DNA from: Chloroflexota bacterium
Lineage (GTDB): Bacteria > Chloroflexota > Ktedonobacteria > Ktedonobacterales > Ktedonobacteraceae
Direction: 5' to 3'
NCBI GenBank assembly: GCA_902812455.1
Contig: CADDZH010000044.1
Location: forward strand, 1-39,808
Length of the DNA: 39,808 bases
A program made the position numbers and the translations under genes. Of this stretch, positions 17,559 through 25,536 are shown piece after piece. The stretch's first letter is position 1. The number at the start of each line of letters is the position of its first letter. The notes under the pieces were generated by a model, which was not told the origin of the DNA, ran no database searches, and saw only the letters and a list, made by a program, of their open reading frames with translations.

Positions 17559-18506
17559 CTACAGCTTTTCCACCAACTGCCGGGCCACGTGCAGCCAGTG
17601 CTCATCTACATCATCAGGAACGGAACAGCCATTGGCTAAGATCAGGTGCCGGCCTTTAGTCTGGCTTACTGCTGATAAAATTTCATTTTCAAGCTCGGTC
17701 TCGCTGCCGTGCGTTAGAGGGCCGCGTTCCCACAGGCCGCCCATCAGGCATTTATCGGTCATCGTCACCGCCTCACTCAAGCTTGGGCCGGTAACGCGAT
17801 CGCTCCAACTCAAGACCTGCACAGGGTAGTCCACAAAGTCCTCGAAGTAGATATCATCGCCTTCCTGGTCAGGATTGGCATGGATGTGAACAATATTTAG
17901 CCAGCCTTCGCGCGCTCCCTCCAATGCCATCAGGTCGAAGGGACGGGCAAAGCGCGCGTATTCTTCTTTGCTCAGATCGGCAGTCGTCGCCCCTATACAT
18001 GAGAAGAAGATGCCGCTTGCTCCTGCATCTATGGCCGCTCTCATCAATTCCCGCAGATTCTCTGCCACTGTCGCCAGCCCCCTCGCAAAGAGATCGAAAT
18101 CCTGCCGTGCCTGCTCTATCGCCTCTGCCTTACCCAGAAAACGGATAGCATAGGCAAACGGGCTGAACAGTGTGAGAATCAAGGGATAATCGCTTCCGAG
18201 CGCCTCGCGCAGTATACGAATGCAGATAAGCTGCTGCTGGAAACTTTGCGTATCTAATCCCAGGCGTGGCACCATGCTCCAATGCAAGGCCTGCGGATCA
18301 GGATAAGGCAGATCTGGCATGATCTTTACAATATCCAGATCAAACTTCTGGCGGAAAAACTCCAGCGTCAGGTCTGCCAGGCGCTCGCCTGACCCCTCTG
18401 GCTTGAAATGATGCCAGAAGCAGAGAGGTACACGGTCTACCGGCTCTCCTGCAACTGCGGCATGGACGCGCTCGCTTGGAGTCATTGGGTTTGGCTGTGT
18501 TGTCAT
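17559..18506 (-). CDS. uroporphyrinogen decarboxylase family protein
   Basis: A 315-residue TIM-barrel protein of the URO-D superfamily. It begins with TPSERVHAAVAGEPVDRVPLCFWHH, the family N-terminal pattern (ER-x-x-A-x-x-G-x-x-x-D-R-x-P), and continues with the IFFSCIGAT and IVHIHANPD strands of the active-site face. It lacks the full HemE signature, and such paralogues are often corrinoid or methyl-transfer enzymes rather than haem enzymes, so haem synthesis should not be assumed. The ATG used has GAGGGAAG upstream at 6 nt; the frame is open to an ATG at 18548, which lacks ribosome-binding spacing. It is downstream of the small membrane protein gene. Confidence 0.82.
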   Translation of the reverse strand: MTTQPNPMTPSERVHAAVAGEPVDRVPLCFWHHFKPEGSGERLADLTLEFFRQKFDLDIVKIMPDLPYPDPQALHWSMVPRLGLDTQSFQQQLICIRILREALGSDYPLILTLFSPFAYAIRFLGKAEAIEQARQDFDLFARGLATVAENLRELMRAAIDAGASGIFFSCIGATTADLSKEEYARFARPFDLMALEGAREGWLNIVHIHANPDQEGDDIYFEDFVDYPVQVLSWSDRVTGPSLSEAVTMTDKCLMGGLWERGPLTHGSETELENEILSAVSQTKGRHLILANGCSVPDDVDEHWLHVARQLVEKL

Positions 18507-18567
18507 TGTCTTCTTCCCTCGCTTTTTATCTTCTGATTGGGCCTGCATCCTTTGAGGTGATTGACGA

Positions 18568-18613
18568 GGTAGGCCGATAAATCGGCGCTGGCCACGATAA
18601 ATCGGGCCCTACA
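18568..18613 (-). repeat. palindromic repeat family A, copy 2
   Basis: On the minus strand TGTAGGGCCCGATTTATCG is followed by a GCC core and GCCGATTTATCGGCC. It is the same element as copy 1, in the same orientation, between the small membrane protein and the URO-D-family gene. Confidence 0.75.
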
Positions 18614-18635
18614 TTTCACCGCAAGGACGACCCTC

Positions 18636-18830
18636 TTATTCTTTTTGATCTTGATCCGATCCTATGCTCTGTGGCGCAAGCCCCTGCTCATAGCGTCTTT
18701 TATCACGCTCTGCTCGTTCATGAACGCGCTTCATCAGTTCCTCATCGAGCCAGTATGACAATAAAGCTCCAATTACTGCGCCACCCGCCAGGGCCGTCAG
18801 TTTTACCAGGGTTTCTCCCAATTTGCTCAT
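18636..18830 (-). CDS. small single-pass membrane protein
   Basis: A 64-residue protein with one hydrophobic helix (about residues 8-26, with LTALAGGAVIGALLSYWL) and a charged C-terminal tail rich in Glu, Arg and Lys. It resembles the YtxH-like group in layout (short Gly-rich hydrophobic segment followed by acidic-basic helix), but no family can be assigned. The ATG is preceded by a GGAAGGAAAAGG purine tract. An upstream in-frame ATG at 18857 would add nine residues. Confidence 0.6.
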   Translation of the reverse strand: MSKLGETLVKLTALAGGAVIGALLSYWLDEELMKRVHERAERDKRRYEQGLAPQSIGSDQDQKE

Positions 18831-19185
18831 GGCCTTTTCCTTCCCTGAACATCGCAAAAAGGTTTTCTGTATCTAAACTATACACTAATTGCACGCTGGC
18901 ACGCGAGAGATCGATGACGCAATCCTGGTTCCACTCAGTAGAAAAGCATTCCACAATGCCGCTGCACAGAGTATACTTATCAGAAAAATAGTTCGCCCAT
19001 CAATCAGGGGCTGTGCTCTCAATGAGGCTAGGGCGATGGCAAGCATCGCCCTAGCCTCTAGCCCTCGCTTTGTGGTGGAACTCAGAAAACCTGTATGCTC
19101 GACTCTCGATTGTATTTCTGGTAGGATGTCCATCAAATCGACAAGTCAGAATCATCTACATGAGATTTGACGGAGGAATATTTTT
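18831..19185. other. 355-nt divergent intergenic region before the purine operon
   Basis: The gap separates the leftward small membrane protein gene from the rightward ade operon and should contain both promoters. Besides the perfect hairpin at 19024-19058, it holds AT-rich stretches near 18860-18890 and 19105-19140 but no convincing -35/-10 pair. Open frames on both strands here have no family features and no ribosome binding site, and were not accepted as genes. No purine riboswitch core was recognised. Confidence 0.5.
19024..19058. promoter_or_regulatory. perfect 15-bp stem-loop upstream of ade
   Basis: GAGGCTAGGGCGATG (19024-19038) and CATCGCCCTAGCCTC (19044-19058) are exact reverse complements around a 5-nt GCAAG loop. 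It lies 127 nt before the ade start codon. No T-run follows it on the plus strand, so it is not a standard terminator of rightward transcription. It could be a leader structure, a protein site or a terminator-like insulator. Confidence 0.55.
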
Positions 19186-20913
19186 ATGAACCCGCTTCAA
19201 CGGCACATTCAGGTCGCACGTGGCAAGCTACCGGCCGACCTCGTGCTGCGTAATGCCAGGCTCGTCAATGTATGTACCGGTGAGTGCTATCCTGCCGATG
19301 TTGCTATTGCAGATGGTCTCATTGTCGGCGTGGGTACGCCTGGCAGTGGTTACCAGGGACACGAGGAGCGTGACTTGCAGGAGTGCTGGCTTGCTCCCGG
19401 CCTCATTGATGGGCATATGCATATCGAGAGCACCATGCTGCTCCTTTCAGAGTTTGCTCGTATCGTGACCCCACGCGGCGTTACGGCCGTCATGCTCGAT
19501 CCTCACGAGTTTGCGAACGTCCTGGGAGTCGAGGGCATCCGCTATGTTCTGGAGTCTGGGCGCGACTTGCCCCTCACTGCTTACGTCATGCTCTCTTCCT
19601 GTGTTCCCGCTTCATCCTACGAAAGCCCCTATCGTGTGCTCCTGGCTGATGATCTTCTCCCTTTGTTGAAGGATGAAAGGGTCCTGGGCCTGGCCGAGAT
19701 GATGAATATGCCGGGCGTGTTGCAAGGAGACGAGCAGGTGCTGGCAAAGATTGTTGCCACGCAGCAATATAGCCTTGTCGTCGATGGTCATGCCCCAGGA
19801 CTTCATGGGCCTGATCTCTGCGCCTATGCCGTTGCTGGCATCATGTCAGACCATGAATGCACCACGCTGGAAGAGGCTCGCGAGCGCCTGCGCCTCGGCA
19901 TGTGGCTCATGATTCGCGAAGGCTCTGCCGCCCGTAACCTCGATGCCCTGCTCCCCATCGTCAAGGAACTTCATCCTCCCCGTGTCTTCTTTGTCACCGA
20001 TGACCGCGACCCTCTTGACCTGGCAACTCGTGGCCATATCGACTCGATGGTGCGCCGCGCTATCGAACTCGGTCTTGACCCGGTTGAGGCCATTCGTCTT
20101 GCTTCCTATAATACTGCCCAATATTTCCACCTCTATGATCGTGGCGCTATCGCCCCTGGCTTTGTGGCCGACCTCGTTGTCCTGGATGATTTGCGCACGT
20201 TCAAGGTCGAGTCAGTATACAAAGATGGCAGGCTGGTGGCTCGCAATGGGGAATTACTCATGGATGTTTCCGCTCCAGCTTTTACAGGCGTTACCGGCAC
20301 AGTCCGTCTCGGAAATATTCGCGAATCCGATATACGCATTCCCGGCAAGCCTGGCCTTGTCGAAGTCATCGGTATCGAGCCTGGCCAGATCACCACAAAG
20401 CATCTGCGGGAAGAAGCTCCTTTGCGGGATGGTGAAATTGTTGCCGATCCCAACCGCGACCTGCTCAAGCTGGTCGTCATCGAGCGGCATCATGCTAGCG
20501 GGCGCATTGGCCTCGGCATGGTCAAGGGCCTGGGATTGCGCAAGGGCGCTCTTGCCTCCAGTGTAGCGCACGATGCTCACAATCTCGTTATCGCGGGTGT
20601 TGATGATAGCGATATCCTGCTGGCAGCGCGTACTCTGGAGGAAATGGGTGGTGGATTTGCCTGTGTTGTCGATGGGACAGTGCGTGCCAGCGTGCCCCTG
20701 CCATACGCAGGCCTCGTTTCGCCTCTCCCGGCGAGTGAATTAGTCCGGCAGCTTAAAGCGCTCGATGCTACCACAGCCGAACTTGGTTGCCGGCTTGAAC
20801 ACCCCTGCATGACGCTGAGCTTCCTCTCGCTCTCGGTCATTCCATCACTGAAGCTGACCGATCAGGGTCTGGTAGATGTTGAAACATTTACACTGCTTCC
20901 TTTACAGAGGTAA
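19186..20913 (+). CDS. ade: adenine deaminase
   Basis: A 575-residue amidohydrolase of the AdeC type, which converts adenine to hypoxanthine and ammonia. The metal site PGLIDGHMHIEST (71-83, His77 and His79) is clear, as are the family strings VTAVMLDPHEFANVLG, VVDGHAPG, and the C-terminal domain ending with SSVAHDAHN and a GG-rich VVDGTVRASVPLPYAGL. Length equals that of bacterial Ade (about 570-590). The ATG has GGAGG at 9 nt spacing. It is the first gene of the purine operon, with the FAD subunit of the hydroxylase starting 5 nt after its stop. Its product hypoxanthine is a natural substrate for the molybdenum hydroxylase encoded next. Confidence 0.96.
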   Translation: MNPLQRHIQVARGKLPADLVLRNARLVNVCTGECYPADVAIADGLIVGVGTPGSGYQGHEERDLQECWLAPGLIDGHMHIESTMLLLSEFARIVTPRGVTAVMLDPHEFANVLGVEGIRYVLESGRDLPLTAYVMLSSCVPASSYESPYRVLLADDLLPLLKDERVLGLAEMMNMPGVLQGDEQVLAKIVATQQYSLVVDGHAPGLHGPDLCAYAVAGIMSDHECTTLEEARERLRLGMWLMIREGSAARNLDALLPIVKELHPPRVFFVTDDRDPLDLATRGHIDSMVRRAIELGLDPVEAIRLASYNTAQYFHLYDRGAIAPGFVADLVVLDDLRTFKVESVYKDGRLVARNGELLMDVSAPAFTGVTGTVRLGNIRESDIRIPGKPGLVEVIGIEPGQITTKHLREEAPLRDGEIVADPNRDLLKLVVIERHHASGRIGLGMVKGLGLRKGALASSVAHDAHNLVIAGVDDSDILLAARTLEEMGGGFACVVDGTVRASVPLPYAGLVSPLPASELVRQLKALDATTAELGCRLEHPCMTLSFLSLSVIPSLKLTDQGLVDVETFTLLPLQR

Positions 20914-20918
20914 GAACC

Positions 20919-21878
20919 ATGTTATTGAATTTGCTCGAATATCACTGGGCGGAGCATCTTGACGATGCGCTCATGTTGTTGTCCCGCCCAGATATCAAAA
21001 CCGTGCCCCTGGCAGGTGGTACCTATTTGCTCGGCCACAACGATGATACTATTCAAGCCGTTGTCGACCTGCGCGATCTCGAACTGGCCTATATCAAGGA
21101 AGATGCTCAGGGCATGCATATCGGTGCAATGACGACATTACAAAGCATGGCCGATTCAGCAGAGCTGAAGAATACTGCTTCAGGTTTGCTCTCTCGTGCT
21201 GCGCTGGCCTCGTCGTTCTCGCGTCTGATCCGCAACAGCGCCACACTGGGCGGTACGCTTGGTGCCGGTATAGCTTCCCAGGCCGATCTGCTTACTGCTC
21301 TGGCAGTGCTCGATGCTGAAGTGGTGGTGCGCTCAGGCTCGAAGACACAGGTGAATCTCAGTCCGGGCACGCCTGAGCATCCTGGACTGGCCCTCTCCGG
21401 CGTGACGTTTAAGGGCAAGCAAGAGCGCCGCATCCCTTTCAATACATTGAGCACTGAGCGGCGTCCCAGCGAACTGATCATCGAAGTGCTTATTCCCGCT
21501 CTCAACCTTAACGCCGGCACATCCTTTATGCGCGTGGGTCGCACCCCTACCGATGTCGCTCTACTGAATGCCGCCGCTCTTGTAGCGGTAAACGATGGTA
21601 TTTTCCAGCGCGTGCGCCTGGCATTGGGCGGAGTTAACATGGAACCGGCACGTCTCCATGCCGTTGAACAGCAGTTAGAAGGCCAGCCGGCCTCAAACCC
21701 TGATATACTCAAACCCATCCTGCAATCTGGTATGGCCGGCTTCCACCCGCCATCTGATTTTCGCGCCAGCAGCGATTACCGGCGCGAATGCGGTATGAAT
21801 CTCGCTTACCACGTACTTGAAGAGGCCACCACTATTGCGCGCTGGCGCAGCATGTTTGGATCTGGAAAAGAGGCATAA
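20919..21878 (+). CDS. FAD-binding subunit of xanthine-dehydrogenase-type hydroxylase
   Basis: A 319-residue FAD subunit of the molybdenum hydroxylase family. The FAD-binding segments PLAGGTYLL (residues 30-38) and IRNSATLGGTLGAGI (about 106-120) are present, followed by the C-terminal CO-dehydrogenase-flavoprotein domain with FMRVGRTPTDVALLNAAA. It should carry electrons from the 2Fe-2S clusters to NAD+ or another acceptor. It corresponds in role to E. coli YgfM. Starts 5 nt after ade and ends 5 nt before the fused Fe-S/Mo subunit, with a GAGG ribosome binding site, so the three form one tight translational unit. Confidence 0.93.
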   Translation: MLLNLLEYHWAEHLDDALMLLSRPDIKTVPLAGGTYLLGHNDDTIQAVVDLRDLELAYIKEDAQGMHIGAMTTLQSMADSAELKNTASGLLSRAALASSFSRLIRNSATLGGTLGAGIASQADLLTALAVLDAEVVVRSGSKTQVNLSPGTPEHPGLALSGVTFKGKQERRIPFNTLSTERRPSELIIEVLIPALNLNAGTSFMRVGRTPTDVALLNAAALVAVNDGIFQRVRLALGGVNMEPARLHAVEQQLEGQPASNPDILKPILQSGMAGFHPPSDFRASSDYRRECGMNLAYHVLEEATTIARWRSMFGSGKEA

Positions 21879-21883
21879 CTACT

Positions 21884-24838
21884 ATGGAACTCGAACTACG
21901 TATCAATGGGGTCGTTAAGAGCCTGGATGTTGCTCCTCACGAATCGTTAATGACTATGCTGCGCCGCGAGGGCTATTTTAGCGTCAAGCATGGCTGCGAA
22001 ACCGGGGAATGCGGCGCCTGTACGGTTATTGTTGATGGCGTTCCGCGCCCAAGCTGCGTCATGCTCGCGGCCCAGGCCGGTGGCTGCACGCTGACGACGG
22101 TGGAGAGCCTGGGTACGGCCCGCAAACTCCATCCCATCCAGGAAGCCTTTGTCGATACAGGGGCTATACAATGCGGCTTCTGCACTCCTGGCATGGTGCT
22201 TTCTGCCTATGCTCTCCTGCAACGAAATCCGCGCCCGACCGAAGAAGAGGTTCGCGATGCGCTCTCCGGCAATTTATGTCGCTGCACCGGCTATGTCAAA
22301 CCCGTGCAGGCAGTTATGCGCGCCGCTGCCATCATGCGTGGCGAGAAGGTCGAACCCATCAGCAAACCATCTTCTCCTGCAAGCGATGAACCCTGGGATC
22401 CCGGCCGCTCCCCTCTGGAACACATCGAACATGGCGCGAGCGATGTAGGGGCCCAATTTATTGCGCCCACCGATCAAACGGCGCCCGGCGAGAGCGGAGG
22501 CACGGCGACACTGGTCGAGACGCGCACAAAAACCGAGCTTGCCATCGTCGGCAAACCTGAGCGCAAGGTTGATGCTGTGAAACTGGTCACTGGCAAGCCT
22601 GCCTATGTCGATGACATCGACCTGCGCGGCATGCTCTATGCTCGCCTGCTGACCAGCCCGCACGCTCATGCTATCATCCGCGATATTGATGCCTCCGAAG
22701 CGCGAGCGCTGCCCGGCGTTCATGCCGTGCTGACCTACAAAGACGTGCCTCGCGTTCCTTATACCACTGCCGGGCAATCCTGGCCCGAACCCGGCCCGCA
22801 CGACCAGTACTGCCTGGATAACCGTGTGCGCTTCGTCGGCGATCGCGTGGCAGTCGTCGCCGCCGAGACGCCCGAAATTGCCGAGCAGGCCCTGAACCTG
22901 ATTCGCGTCGATTACGAAGTGCTTCCTGCCATTCTTGATCCACGCCAGTCAATGGCAGCGGATGCAACCCGTATTCATCCAGAACCGGAGTCGTACCGCA
23001 TTTACGATGCCTCGCGCAACCTTGCGGCCCATCTCGAGGCAGAGGTAGGCGATGTCGAGCGCGGCTTTGCCGAGTCCGACCTGGTTGTCGAGGGAGATTA
23101 CATCGTTCCGCAGGTGCAGCAAACTCCTCTCGAAAATCATATCGTCATTACCTACTGGGATGAGGATGATCGCCTGGTAGTGCGCACAAGCACGCAGGTG
23201 CCTTACCATGTGCGCCGCATCATTGCCCCTGTGATCGGCCTGCCGCCGCGCCGCATCCGCGTGATCAAACCACGCATAGGCGGCGGTTTTGGCGTCAAGC
23301 AAGAGGTCTTGATCGAGGATCTGTGCGCCTTGCTCACCATGGTCATCGATCGCCCTGTCAGGTTGGAACTCTCCCGTGCCGAGGAGTTCCGCAGCAGTCG
23401 CTCACGCCATCCACAATTTATCCATATGAAAACAGGGGTCAAACGCGACGGTACAATTGTTGCCAATGAAATGACTGTGCTTGCCAATACCGGCGCCTAT
23501 GGGACACACTCGCTCACTGTGCAAAGCAATACCGGGGCGAAATCGCTGCCGCTTTATCCCTGTCCGAACATTCGCTTCGTGGCCGAAGTCGTCTACACCA
23601 ATCTGCCGCCCGCCGGAGCATTTCGCGGGTATGGTGTGCCTCAGGGCATCTTTGCCCTTGAAAGCCACATCGACGAGGTCGCTAAGCGGCTGGGCATGGA
23701 TGCCTTAGAGTTCCGCCGCAAGAACTGGATCAAAGTAGGCGATGAGAATCCCCTGGCGCAGGCGCTCGGCGAGGGCAAAGAGGGCTATGCGCAGATCATC
23801 GAGAGCTGCGGCCTGCCCCAGTGCCTGCAAATCGTCGAAGAAAAGCTCAACTGGAAAGAGAAACGTGGTAAGCCGGGTACAGGCCGTTTCCGCCGTGGCG
23901 TCGGCGCCTCGATTGCTATGCATGGCACTGCCATTGCCGGCCTTGATATGGGCGGTGCCAGCATCAAGCTTAACGACGACGGCTCCTTCAACCTGCTCGT
24001 CGGCGCCACTGATATTGGCACCGGCTCTGATACCGTCATCGCGCAGATCGCCGCTGAGGTGCTGGGCGTGCGTGTAGAAGACATTGTTATCCATTCTTCC
24101 GATACCGACTTTGCGCCGTTCGATACCGGCGCGTATGCATCCTCTACCACCTATATTAGTGGTGGCGCAACCAAAAAAGCTGCCGAGCAGGTGCGCATGC
24201 AGATCCTCGCAGTTGCAGGCCGCATGCTCCACGTCAATCCTGATACCCTGACCATCAAGGATCGCGTTATCACGGCTCCTGATGGGCGCACCTTGACCGT
24301 TTCCCAGGTTGCCTTGCATTCCCTGCACGTGGAAAACCAGCAGCAGATCATGGCCACCGCGTCCTTCATGAGCTACCAGTCGCCGCCGCCCTTTGCTTCC
24401 CAGGGAGCCGAAGTCGAAGTCGATACCGAAACGGGCATGGTGCATGTCCTCAAGGCTATCTCCGCCGTCGATGCTGGCCGCGTCGTCAATCCGATCATGG
24501 CCGAAGGGCAGATCGAGGGTGGCGCAACCCAGGCCCTCGGTTACGGTGTCTGCGAAGAAATGGTTTACGACTCGAACGGCGCGCTGCTCACCACCAACTT
24601 GAGCGATTACCACATTTTCACTGCCCCCGAAATGCCCGCCATGGAATCGTACTTAGTTGAAACACACGATCCCTTTGGCCCCTTCGGCGTCAAAGCTATC
24701 GCGGAAATACCCATCGACGGCATGGCTCCCGCCGTTGCCAATGCTGTTGCCGATGCGCTCGGCATCCGCATCGGCCAGATCCCGCTCACACCTGAACGCG
24801 TACTGTGGGCCATTCACGAGCAAGGGATGAGGGGATAA
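21884..24838 (+). CDS. xdhD: fused Fe-S/molybdopterin subunit of purine hydroxylase (XdhD type)
   Basis: A 984-residue single chain with two halves. Residues 1-150 form the Fe-S domain with one plant-type 2Fe-2S site (Cys38, 43, 46, 58) and a second site (QCGFCTPG, Cys97 and 100; LCRCTGY, Cys132 and 134). After a low-conservation linker (about 155-220) comes the molybdopterin part with GGGFGVKQE (466-474), AFRGYG (Arg581) and the catalytic-type Glu941 in KAIAEIP. E. coli XdhD is also a fused Fe-S/Mo protein of similar length, unlike three-subunit XdhABC. The residue at the place of bovine XO Glu802 is Gln473. With ade and YqeC nearby, hydroxylation of hypoxanthine/xanthine is likely, perhaps with a selenium cofactor, but this is inferred. 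Confidence 0.9.
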   Translation: MELELRINGVVKSLDVAPHESLMTMLRREGYFSVKHGCETGECGACTVIVDGVPRPSCVMLAAQAGGCTLTTVESLGTARKLHPIQEAFVDTGAIQCGFCTPGMVLSAYALLQRNPRPTEEEVRDALSGNLCRCTGYVKPVQAVMRAAAIMRGEKVEPISKPSSPASDEPWDPGRSPLEHIEHGASDVGAQFIAPTDQTAPGESGGTATLVETRTKTELAIVGKPERKVDAVKLVTGKPAYVDDIDLRGMLYARLLTSPHAHAIIRDIDASEARALPGVHAVLTYKDVPRVPYTTAGQSWPEPGPHDQYCLDNRVRFVGDRVAVVAAETPEIAEQALNLIRVDYEVLPAILDPRQSMAADATRIHPEPESYRIYDASRNLAAHLEAEVGDVERGFAESDLVVEGDYIVPQVQQTPLENHIVITYWDEDDRLVVRTSTQVPYHVRRIIAPVIGLPPRRIRVIKPRIGGGFGVKQEVLIEDLCALLTMVIDRPVRLELSRAEEFRSSRSRHPQFIHMKTGVKRDGTIVANEMTVLANTGAYGTHSLTVQSNTGAKSLPLYPCPNIRFVAEVVYTNLPPAGAFRGYGVPQGIFALESHIDEVAKRLGMDALEFRRKNWIKVGDENPLAQALGEGKEGYAQIIESCGLPQCLQIVEEKLNWKEKRGKPGTGRFRRGVGASIAMHGTAIAGLDMGGASIKLNDDGSFNLLVGATDIGTGSDTVIAQIAAEVLGVRVEDIVIHSSDTDFAPFDTGAYASSTTYISGGATKKAAEQVRMQILAVAGRMLHVNPDTLTIKDRVITAPDGRTLTVSQVALHSLHVENQQQIMATASFMSYQSPPPFASQGAEVEVDTETGMVHVLKAISAVDAGRVVNPIMAEGQIEGGATQALGYGVCEEMVYDSNGALLTTNLSDYHIFTAPEMPAMESYLVETHDPFGPFGVKAIAEIPIDGMAPAVANAVADALGIRIGQIPLTPERVLWAIHEQGMRG

Positions 24839-24888
24839 GCAATCACAACAAAAGAACAAAACGAAAAGAGTAAAAAAGTAGGAGTAAC

Positions 24889-25536
24889 ATGAGTAGTAAC
24901 GAAGAGAACACCCAGCTTCCGCACCTGTCGCCATTCGAGGCCATACGCCGGGAAGACGAAGATGGTCACGAGTACTGGTCTGCCCGCGATCTAGCCAAGA
25001 TACTAGGCTATACCGATTGGCGTAACTTCTTGAGCGCAATTCAGAAAGCGAAAGAGTCCTGTAAGCAAAGCGGGCAAGCGATTTCAGACCATTTTGTTGA
25101 AACCAACAAAATGGTTAACATCGGCTCAGGAGCAAAAAGAAAACAGGTAGATTACCTGTTGTCCCGCTATGCCTGCTATCTCATAGTACAGAACGCTGAC
25201 CCAAACAAGCCGATTGTTGCGCTCGGACAAACGTATTTTGCCGTTCAAACACGGCGGCAGGAAATAGCGGATGAACTGGCTGCCTTGCCAGAGGACCACT
25301 TGCGCCTGCTGAGGCGCTCTCAATTGTCAGTATATAATGCTCAATTGGCTGAGGCGGCTCATCATTCTGGTGTTATCGAACCTATAGACTTTGCCATTTT
25401 CCAGGATCACGGCTACATGGGCCTTTACGGAGGTCTTAAAGCCCAGGATATTCATGAGCGTAAAGGCTTAAAGAAGAATCAGGAGATACTGGACTATATG
25501 GGAAGCAATGAAAAGGAGAACATAACTTATGGTTGA
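24889..25536 (+). CDS. dinD: DinD-like protein, C-terminally truncated
   Basis: A 215-residue relative of DNA-damage-inducible protein D. The N-terminal BRO/KilA-type domain has FEAIRRED and YWSARDLAKILGYTDWRNF (30-48), and the family string QNADPNKPIVALGQTYFAVQTRRQE (starts at 101) is intact. DinD is normally about 270-280 residues; here similarity stops at ILDYMGS (200-206) and the last nine residues, NEKENITYG, come from the ribosome binding site and start of the next gene, with an 8-nt overlap. It has no link to purine metabolism and lies inside the operon behind a 50-nt A-rich leader with AGGAG. This looks like an insertion or rearrangement; whether the shortened protein works is unknown. 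Confidence 0.85.
   Translation: MSSNEENTQLPHLSPFEAIRREDEDGHEYWSARDLAKILGYTDWRNFLSAIQKAKESCKQSGQAISDHFVETNKMVNIGSGAKRKQVDYLLSRYACYLIVQNADPNKPIVALGQTYFAVQTRRQEIADELAALPEDHLRLLRRSQLSVYNAQLAEAAHHSGVIEPIDFAIFQDHGYMGLYGGLKAQDIHERKGLKKNQEILDYMGSNEKENITYG

Noticed and set aside
18885..19170. Open frames of 83 and 93 codons on both strands upstream of ade
   Set aside because: They overlap each other across the perfect hairpin, lack ribosome binding sites and show no recognisable family.
18831..19185. Purine riboswitch ahead of ade
   Set aside because: The conserved junction and loop pattern of the purine aptamer was not found by eye; the hairpin present is a simple stem-loop.
23705..24613. Long antisense open frame inside the molybdenum hydroxylase gene
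   Set aside because: It is opposite a gene with unmistakable family motifs and has no ribosome binding site or family features of its own. Similar long antisense frames at 8263-9366, 27132-28085, 29980-30738 and 4073-4648 were rejected for the same reason.
21884..24838. Selenocysteine codon in the hydroxylase
   Set aside because: The frame has no internal TGA; selenium in this family is a labile cofactor ligand, not selenocysteine.
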